The translations under genes were made by a program, and so were the position numbers. This document shows, piece by piece, positions 56,701-64,000 of a stretch of DNA of 64,000 nt. Position 1 is the stretch's first letter. Each line of letters begins with the position of its first letter. Under the pieces are notes generated by a model. It saw only the letters and a program-made list of their open reading frames with translations, made no database searches and was not told the DNA's origin. Origin of the DNA: Crossaster papposus (lineage: Eukaryota; Echinodermata; Asteroidea; Velatida; Solasteridae); the NCBI GenBank assembly GCA_037893245.1, contig JBAIAA010000321.1, forward strand, positions 992,001-1,056,000. Direction: 5' to 3'.

Positions 56701-59700
56701 ATATACCCAAATATGGGAATAAACATATTACATGGCAGGGATTAGCGATTTATGCAAATTAGACATATTTCCACCACTTGGATTTTTGTAGATTTTTAGT
56801 ATGTAATTCTAGGAACCTTATAGAAGTGAACTGTGGTGAAAAACAATTTGTTGCAATTTGTTTGAGGTCAAAACTTATTTTTCCTGGACTAGTAATTGTG
56901 AAATGCAACAGAAGTGAAAAGTTGGTCCACGTAAATATTTCATATTAGTGTCCTCGGCATTTTTTATTTATTTTTTAATATGAAAGGACTTGGTAAGCAA
57001 GTAACCAAAATGGAACTGTTTTTCTTTCTTTGGCCCGTAGCCATGGTAACAGGCCATTTTGTGTTTTGGGCATTTTTAACCAGTTTTGGGGCCGCCAAAA
57101 CAGTTTTTTAGCTTGTTTATTCACCCAACCAAAATGCAACATTTTATTATAATTATTACAAAATCAACTAATCATTACAAAGAATCATCCTTGCCCTTAT
57201 ACTTGAGAAATTCATTACATGTTTTAAATGTCATCCTTATGCTATGTTTTTCTAATTATAAAAGTGAGTTGCAGGCCTGTGAATTACTCCTACTGAATAA
57301 GCAGCATTTTTGACGTCGAAAATCTAGACTAACCCCCTCCACAACATTTCTTACATACCATTTTCTGATAACATTTTATTAGTGGTATATATAAAGAGAA
57401 AACAATACTTGTTGTGAACTAAACCATTATTTCTACAGAACCCAACTAAACCATTATTTCGAAAGAGGCCCCTAAAAAACACACAGCTTTATTGCCTGCG
57501 AGTGTATCCGTGTTACGTTGTAGTGGTATTGAGGAGGACATCCATTCATACGTATGCATGTCCGTGTCCGTGTTTGTAAGAAATCGCTCACATGGAAAAA
57601 CATTGCAAAGCTTCCATTGATTCGTTCCGTGTACGTGTCCGTGTCCGCGTCCGCGAGCAATCGCGGAGTGAGCGATTTTCACTGACACAGACTTGAAATT
57701 TTGAAGCTTGACAGGACCTCGATGATCTAAATTGCGACGAAGACACACCGAAAACTGAATAAAATGCCGAGGACACTCATATGAAATATTTACGTGGACC
57801 CACTCATGAGTAAATATTTCATATAAGTATTCTCGGCATATTGGTTTGTTTTTTTAATATGAAAAGACTTGATAAGCAAGTAACATCAACGCAACAAAGT
57901 TAACATACCCAATATTCGTATTGGAACATCTTCCGTACCTGTATCACAAGTAGTGCGCAACCTGGGAACCATATTAAATTCAGCCATGTCATACAGCGAC
58001 CATATCTCGTCAGTCTGCAGGATTTCTTCATTTCACCTCCGCAACATAGGGCTTATAAGGAAATACCTTACCCTGGATGCTACAGAGAAACTCATTCACG
58101 CCTATGTTACCAGCCGCCTCGATATGGGGAATTATCTCATGTACTGTCTTCCAGATAACCAGTTGGGTCGTTTGAACCGCCTCCAGAACGTGGCTGCCCG
58201 AATCGTTACAAGGACTAAAGCCAGGGAACACATCACACCAGTTTTGAGAAAACTTCATTGGTTGCCAATAAAGGACAGAATTTCCTTCAAAATTCTTATG
58301 TATGTATACCGCTCGTTCAATGGCAGACTACCACCGTATCTATCAGAGTTGCTACAATTACATCATACAAACCGGGACTTTATGCGATCAAACAACAAAC
58401 TTCTTCTCAAGAAAGTCCGGTCTAGGAGATCCTGGGGTGACAGGACATTTGCATCAGCAGCCGCAACATTATGGAACAAGATACCGGAACACATCAAACT
58501 CTCAACATCAATGGCCTCCTTTAAATCATCACTTAAAACATATTTTATGAAATTAGATTAATTTAATATTTTTGTACCTTGGTTGTGATATTTACATGTG
58601 TTTTTCATACTTGTGTGTTGCTGCGCCCTGAGCATCTTTCTGATGGATACCGGCGCATTACAAATATTCATTATTATTATTATTAACCAAAATTGATTTG
58701 TTTTTCTTTTTTATTGCCCGTTGCCATGGTAACAGGCCATGTTGTGTTTTTGGCATTTTTAACTATAGTTTGGGGACCGCAAAAAAAGTTGTTTTGCTTA
58801 TTTAAAAACAATTACGTAGCCAAAATACAAAATGTTGTTACAAAATCAACTATATCATTACAAAGTATCATCCTTGCCCTTACTTGAAACAAAACAGTTT
58901 TAAATGTCACTCTTATGCATTTTTTTAGAACATGCATTAAAGCATGTTTCCAGAGCTTGAACAATTGTAATTTTTAGCCTATTTTTGAGTACTGCATCAC
59001 AAATGGTAATTTCCCCCCAAATCAGGAAAAAATAGTAATAATACACACAAACAAGAATATTGTTTATGAATCTGGCGCTTTTTTCAAACGATAAGAGTGA
59101 ATTGTAGGCCTGTGAATTACTCCTACTGAATAAGCGCAGAAATTAGGCCTCATTGAGCACGATAATACCGTGAACAAAAATATGCCATTTTGCACGGCAA
59201 AGTTTCGTTGTCTATCATTTTATTTTTGATACATGTAGTTGGTCCCCGCTGCACTATGCCATCAACATTTTGCTATTGATATCCAGCGCGACCAGTCGCA
59301 ACCGCGGTAAATTGGTCGCGAATAGTCGACTAGGCTAGTTTAACTATATTGTCGACTAGCTTGATTTTGATCAGAGTTATATGGTAAAGTATCCTTCATC
59401 GAATTGCTCATAGTCTATGAAATATAATCGCTTACACACAAGCATCTGTTATTTGCGCAGTTATAGACAATTAAATTTGCAAAACAACACCTTGGGTTTG
59501 ATCTCTGGATTCTTGCCATTCACCGGGTACTACTGTCGGGTCTTAAGGTAATTGTTGTATAACAACAACTTGGCAGCTAAATTGACCGATCGACACTGAG
59601 CTTAGTCCACAATTATTACCCGAAATGCATCACGTTATTTTAAGTCGGTTTACTATAGTGCATGGAGCCGCATACAATTGCATGCGCACATTATATCTGA

Positions 59701-62297
59701 CGTTGAATACGGAATGGGCTCTGTTAAATTGGTGATACTCAAAAGATTAAAGCCCCGAGGATTCGCTATGATTCGCTTTGGAATTTAAGGGTTACTAAAC
59801 AAATTAACACAAAGCAGCAAATTTCACGATTTAATACGAAGATGTAGGGATTGTTGGTGAATATTGATCGTTTTTGTTATCCTCCACGGCGAAAGGCAAC
59901 CATTATGGAGCTATGTATATACGATGTGCCCTCTGTTTATGGCCCTGTCACACCAGAACATTTTAGGTCAACGCGTGAGTAGCGTGTTGTAATTTTGGCA
60001 ACACGCTGGCAAACGCTGACCAACGCTAGGCCAGCGTTAGCAACAGGCTGAGCGCGTTACTCACACGCTGGGACACGCTGTCACACGCCGAGGAAACCAT
60101 AATTTCCAGCGTTTGCCGGCGTGTGACTGCACACGCTGGCGGCGCGTTGGAGGTTCTTTACTCACGCGTCGAACACGCTAGATGATCGTTATCAAACCGC
60201 TACTCACACGCTGGCGTACGCTGGCGTACGCTTGCGGCACGCTGGTTATGGCCCTGCCACACCAGAACGTTTTAGGCCAATGAGTAGCGCGTTAAAAATA
60301 GTTGATACGCTGGCAATCGCTGAACTTTCACAGAAAAAGTCAAGTGGAACCGTGATTTCAGCTTGTCGATACAGGTTGATAACGGGTTCATAGCGTATGC
60401 AAGCGCGTGATTAGCGTGTGAGGAACGCGCTCAGCGTGTGAGGAACGCATCGCTGATTTATAGTAAAAATACGACAGCGGATCGCCAGCGTGTGAGTAGT
60501 GGGTTGGTAACGATCGTCTAGCGCGTTCGACGCGTGAGTAACGACCATCCTGCGCGCCGCCAGCGTGTGCAGTCACACGCTGGCAAACGCTGATTTTTTT
60601 TAGGTATGTTGAAAAATGTATTTTGGACTCAGCGTGTGACAGCGTGTTCCAGCGTGTGGGTAACGCGCTCAGCGCGTTGTGAACGCTGGCCTAGCGTTGG
60701 TCAACGTTTACCCGCGTGTTGCCGAAATTCCAACACGTTGGCCTAAAACGTTCTGGTGTGACAGGGCCATTACTGTAGTAGCGCGTCATTTTTTTGTACA
60801 ACTAATCATGTGGTCGTTGCCGTAGGCTGGCGCGCGTTGGACCGCGCTACTCACGCGCTGGGCAGTCGTTCATCAGTCGTCGAGCGCGTTACTAACGCGT
60901 TATTCACGCGCGGGCGAACGCTATGAACCCGTTACCAACGCGTTATGGACACGCTGAAATCACGGTTCCACTTGACTTTTTCTGTGGAAGTTCAGCGTTT
61001 GCCAGCGTATCAACTATTTTTAACGCGCTACTCACGCGTTGTCCTAAAACGTTCTGGTGTGACAGGGCCATTACATGTGCCTGACGGTATGCGCGCGCAT
61101 CATGTTTTGCATAACATTTGTGACCCGCTCTGCGAAAAAGGTTATTAAGGAACGCTATGCTATTTCACGTAAATAGCTGTTCTATGTGGAGAGGGTGAAA
61201 ACATTTTCACAACGTGAATTTTTTTTGTGTTTTTTTTGGGGGGAGGTTATTGGCTTCTTCAATATTAATACTTTCATAATTTATTTACACAAATATTAAT
61301 ATTAATAAATAAATATGATAAACCAAACGTTGTGGTATCTCTTTTGTTCGTATTCTATGTGACTCTTGCTGTGTTTAAAAGGCTGTATCTCTAAAGGCAC
61401 TCCTGGTAATTTGCACAATTTGATTATGCAAAAATCGGTATATCTCTAGAATGCAACATGCCACAGTGTTCAAACCTATACCAAATTAAAGCTTATAATG
61501 TAACTCATTTTTAAAAATGTCCCATATTACCCATTTGTGTGGAACTGGTCACATTTGGTTGAGGATGACGTCGCAGGTCACATAATTGAAAGGCGATCTG
61601 ATCTGCAACGTCACCCTTAACCCAATATTATGCAAACCATGATGCATACCCATAGTGCCACCGGCACATTTGAATACGGATGTAAATGGAGGGTACATCG
61701 TCTATAGCGTAGGCCATAGTTTCGCTTCTTACTTTTATCTTTTCAGTTGCATTTAGCCTGACTGACTGTTGGTATCACACGTACGCATCAGCCGCCTCCG
61801 ACTGTCGTAGGACCGACCAACACCTCTGTTTTAAATGGGAGATTTACCACGCCTACATGGAGGGCTATCAGGCCACACCTGGCCACGGCTCATGGTACGT
61901 CGATCCCGACAGCCTGGCCGTGCTGACTGAGACCGGAGTAACCTACCGCGACCTGGCGCTGACCGCCCCGTCTCCCGGCCTGTGCTGCTCCATCCCTGTG
62001 AGCTACCGACACCCATTTATCTCTCTGATGAGTTACAATCTCACCGACCGTACCGGGCAGATCAGCGGCTGCTCCGCGTTAGCAGCTCATCTCTGTACTC
62101 TGGCCGAGCTAAAGGAGGCTTATGATCACGGCTACCGAAGTTCGGAATGGTGCTACCTAGCTACACCAAATCGCGATGCAAAAGTTATTGGATGCACGTC
62201 GACTCATTCTGGCAACGAGTGTTACCAAAGTACCATACCAAACACGCCTCGACCGCAGGGAGACGAACATGCCTACTGCTGCCCTAATCGAGACTGA
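53428..62297 (+). CDS. Gene B: secreted PAN-domain / Link-like protein, three exons
   Basis: Coding exons 53428-53775, 55550-55586 and 61747-62297 total 936 nt for 311 residues, all in frame with GT-AG introns. Signal peptide about 1-16. PAN/apple-like domain with Cys at 23, 31, 35, 67, 71, 77 and 89 (CVRECFIDDGCFSLQY). Exon 2 gives ARLTEMLRNGDE. Exon 3 holds the Cys-rich part, with Link-like ALAAHLCTLAELKEAYDHGY (Cys 237, 245, 264, 278, 287, 306, 307). NLT at 58-60 and 226-228 may be glycosylated. It is probably secreted; substrate unknown. Intron 2 (6.2 kb) is almost entirely transposons. It faces away from gene A, with 4.6 kb between the two starts. Confidence 0.83.
54155..54765. other. 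Gene B intron 1 segment with tRNA-like fragments
   Basis: Not present in copy C. The minus strand has a tRNA A-box-like TAGTATAGTGGTTAGAG (54471-54490) and a B-box-like GTGGTTCGAATCC (54238-54250), about 230 bp apart. Between them are GATCCTCG/CGAGGATC inverted words. This looks like a tRNA-related sequence split by an insertion. Confidence 0.35.
54925..55170. repeat. Minisatellite in gene B intron 1 (inverse of 12786-13010)
   Basis: About ten units of ATAGTTTTGCGAAATAACGC. Confidence 0.8.
55550..55586 (+). CDS. Gene B exon 2 (37-nt microexon)
   Basis: Flanked by TGTTTTCAG and GTAAGA. Encodes ARLTEMLRNGDE plus one base that joins TT of exon 3 to give Val. Confidence 0.85.
55664..56891. mobile_element. 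Foldback element, TAGTCCAGG ends (gene B intron 2)
   Basis: A near-perfect palindrome of two arms of about 600 bp. Ends TAGTCCAGG and CCTGGACTA; centre near 56280 (TTCAAGGAAACCCCC against GGGGATTTCCTTGAA). No coding capacity. Confidence 0.85.
56925..57812. mobile_element. Copy of the GAGTGGGTC foldback family
   Basis: Starts near GTTGGTCCACGTAAATATTT and ends ATATTTACGTGGACCCACTC. Shares GGTAACAGGCCATTTTGTG, GAGTTGCAGGCCTGTGAATT and TTTCTACAGAACCCAACT with 45686-47789. Shorter and rearranged. Confidence 0.7.
57885..58683 (+). mobile_element. 5'-truncated LINE (CR1/L2-like) with TAAC target duplication
   Basis: Inserted in the preceding element. TAAC is repeated on both sides (57881-57884 and 58684-58687) and the 3' end is (ATT)n. 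Confidence 0.75.
57887..58561 (+). CDS. LINE reverse transcriptase C-terminal fragment (open)
   Basis: Open without interruption to the TAA at 58561. Reads VVRNLGTILNSAMSYSDHIS, ICRISSFHLRNIGLIRKYL-like, SRLDMGNYLMYCLPDNQLGR, RLNRLQNVAARIVTRTK, LHWLPIKDRISFKILMYVY, and WNKIPEHIKLSTSMASFKSS before the end. This is the conserved region after the polymerase domain in CR1/L2/Jockey-type LINEs. The catalytic YADD box and everything upstream are missing through 5' truncation. About 675 nt of a protein normally several times longer. Same family type as the decayed copy at 21226 but clearly younger, with no stops. It lies in intron 2 of gene B in the sense orientation. Confidence 0.8.
   Translation, partial: QRNKVNIPNIRIGTSSVPVSQVVRNLGTILNSAMSYSDHISSVCRISSFHLRNIGLIRKYLTLDATEKLIHAYVTSRLDMGNYLMYCLPDNQLGRLNRLQNVAARIVTRTKAREHITPVLRKLHWLPIKDRISFKILMYVYRSFNGRLPPYLSELLQLHHTNRDFMRSNNKLLLKKVRSRRSWGDRTFASAAATLWNKIPEHIKLSTSMASFKSSLKTYFMKLD
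59940..61070. mobile_element. ACGCTGG foldback element, third copy
   Basis: Ends TGGCCCTGTCACACCAGAAC and GTTCTGGTGTGACAGGGCCA. Same composite internal order as 1525-2677, with internal termini near 60245 and 60765. Flanks TTTA and TTAC do not give an exact TTAA duplication. Confidence 0.75.
61131..61550. mobile_element. Short element with 7-bp target duplication
   Basis: Starts TGACCCGCTCTGCGAAAAAG and ends GGAACTGGTC. ACATTTG is repeated on both sides (61124-61130 and 61551-61557). Gene A has the uninterrupted equivalent near 44690-44705. A 7-8-bp duplication fits hAT-type insertion; non-coding. Confidence 0.65.
61747..62297 (+). CDS. Gene B exon 3 (Cys-rich, Link-like)
   Basis: The acceptor is TATCTTTTCAG at 61736-61746. 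Reads AFSLTDCWYHTYASAASDC through to AYCCPNRD and TGA. 551 nt, the same length class as gene A exon 3, with many amino acid differences but no stop or frameshift. Confidence 0.87.
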
Positions 62298-62713
62298 TTA
62301 CAAACCAGTCGACGACTTGGTCAACTCGTACACCAACTATCTTGTTTTGTATACGCGAGCCAACTCGTATGTGCATCACTATTGGTTTGTCTGGCTTAAA
62401 AACATTGTTCATTTAAACTCACAACTCTCACATTCAATCTCGTCCGAGGAGAAAAAATGAAACGCCTTTACCACCAATGTAGTCATTTTATTTGGTCACT
62501 CTATTTAAACACTCTCTGCATTCAAACAGTGGACGTATGGATTATTGTCCACGATTAACAGAAAGTCCACAATTGAAAATCGTGTACAAAACATATGGGA
62601 GGCATTTCCAAAACGTTCAAGTACAAACAAAAGAGGGACAATAGGGGGTATATACGATGAAAGGTGTTTACACACGTGTGGGTTTGTATGTGTACGTTGA
62701 TGTACAGGCGGGT
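62298..62713. other. 3' region of gene B with dispersed repeat pieces
   Basis: The first 110 bp match the gene A 3' flank (CCAGTCGACGACTTGGTCAA, TACACCAACTATCTTGT). Then come pieces of the 43583 repeat (TCTCGTCCGAGG) and of the CGTGTACAAA repeat. No clear AATAAA near the stop. Confidence 0.4.
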
Positions 62714-63895
62714 TAGTCCAGGGAAAATAAGTTTTGACCCCATACAAATTGCAATAGAATATTTTTCACCACAGTGCACTTCTACAAGGTTCCTAGAATG
62801 ACATACTAAAAATCTCAACAAATCCAAGTGGTGGAAATATGACTAGTTTGCATAAATCGTTAATCCCTGCCGCGTAATATATTTATTCCTATATTTGGGT
62901 ATATTATTATTATTTTAAAGTTTATTTTGGTGATTCTACTTACATATCCTTACTTCAATAACATTTTCTAAAGCATATATGTGACTGAATAATTATGTGA
63001 ACATAGTAATTATCCAAAATGACAAATTTGTGAACCCATAAATGTGCGTACATTACATTGTCTCCAGTAGTCAGTATTGGTGAGCTTCAAATTCACCAAG
63101 TTGCTGAATGGCAGAGCTATCATATTAAAAAAAATTGGAAAATTTTGGCAAAAACAATTTTAACATTGTGATATTTAGCCCAGCAAACAAAAACTGGGGA
63201 AAAATGGTGTGTCCATAAATTGGGCTAAACGATAGGTGAAGGGTTTCCTAAGGTAAGAGACTTGAACAAGTTCAAGGAAACCCCCCCAATTCTTTTTTTT
63301 GCTTACAATAATCATATCTATACGTTAAAATGTATTTTGGTGATTTTCTTGAACTTGTTCAAGTCTCCCATGTTAGGCAACCCTTTAACTACCTTTTCGC
63401 CCAATTTATGGAAACATCATTTTTCCCAGTTTTTGTTTGTTGGGCTAAATATCACAATGTTATCTCTGTTCATTTGATTTTCCATAAGGTTTTAATATGA
63501 TAACTGTGCCAGTAAGCAACTTGGTGAATTTGAAGCTCACCAATACTGACTACTTGATGATATCTGGAGACAGTGTAATGTGCGCACATTTATGGGTTCA
63601 CGAAGATGTCATTTTGGATAATTACTTTATTCACATAATTATTCAGTAAGGATATGTATTAAGTAGAATCACCCAAAATAAACTTTTGAAAAAAATAAAT
63701 AATAATAATATACCCAAATATAGGAATAAATATATTACGAGGCAGGGATTAACGATTTATGCAAATTAGTCATATTTCAAACACTTGGATTTTTAGTATG
63801 TCATTCTAGGGACCTTATAGAAGTGCACTGTGGTAAAAAATATTATATTGCAATTTGTATGTCAACAAAACAAAATTAAGTATTTTCCCTAGACT
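62714..63895. mobile_element. Foldback element, TAGTCCAGG family, second full copy
   Basis: Ends TAGTCCAGGGAAAATAAG and TATTTTCCCTAGACTA. Two arms of about 590 bp around a centre near 63290. Diverged from 55664-56891 but the same order of blocks. Confidence 0.8.
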
Positions 63896-64000
63896 AGGTT
63901 GTCGCTTTGCAAAGTTGGGTTTGAAAGATACTATTGTGGTGGCCGTGGAGTGACATCGCAAATCGTGAATATTGACGTCAATATTCACGACTATAATTTC

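Larger units (their letters stand above)
57812..59150. mobile_element. Further GAGTGGGTC family copy, split by a LINE
   Basis: Begins AGTAAATATTTCATATAAGT right after the previous copy. Resumes at 58684 with TAACCAAAATTG, GGTAACAGGCCATG, AAGTATCATCCTTGCCCTTA. The other terminus is not found. Confidence 0.6.
59907..61712. mobile_element. Ancient palindromic MITE in gene B intron 2, split by two later insertions
   Basis: Left remnant 59907-59939 (ATACGATGTGCCCTCTGTTT) and right parts 61071-61130 and 61551-61712 (ATGTGCCTGACGGTATGCG, TTGAGGATGACGTCGCAG, GGGTACATCGTCTATA) correspond to 44557-44782 in gene A. Interrupted at 59940-61070 and at 61131-61550. Confidence 0.75.

Overview
This window looks like nuclear DNA from an animal, most likely a marine invertebrate deuterostome such as an echinoderm; that placement is inference. 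The evidence is spliced genes with small secreted-protein exons, a tRNA-derived SINE and a LINE that both end in (ATT)n, many MITEs with GGGCCAATTTCA-type ends, and low gene density. There are no bacterial operons, rRNA genes or CRISPR arrays.

Host genes. Two intact three-exon paralogs lie head to head: gene A (minus, 43966-48796, 309 aa) and gene B (plus, 53428-62297, 311 aa). Each has exon 1 (signal peptide plus PAN/apple-like domain), a 37-nt exon 2, and a 551-nt exon 3 rich in cysteine that resembles a Link domain. Phases and splice sites agree in both. A third copy, C, keeps only exon 1 (13768-14115, minus). Its mature part is identical to B at protein level, but no exon 2 or 3 follows in the window. 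At the left edge (1-103, minus) there is the start of an unrelated secreted protein.

Layout. 1-8.8 kb: nested foldback elements and MITEs. 8.8-12.8 kb: a 4-kb inverted-dimer transposon with decayed coding arms and a SINE in one arm. 12.8-20.1 kb: an arm of an inverted segmental duplication carrying copy C and interrupted by a 4.0-kb TIR element. 20-30.6 kb: decayed LINE, decayed tyrosine recombinase, tandem repeats, tRNA-Gly pseudogenes and a foldback. 30.6-43.9 kb: mostly unannotated sequence with scattered MITEs. 43.9-62.3 kb: genes A and B, whose introns are filled with transposons. 51.2-55.2 kb is the second arm of the segmental duplication. 62.3-64 kb: foldback repeat.

Because A, B and C are paralogous loci, several insertions can be compared with their own empty sites. 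This gives exact element ends, target-site duplications and relative ages. Several non-autonomous families are flanked by TTAA, pointing to piggyBac- or Kolobok-type transposase activity in trans. No autonomous source is visible in the window.
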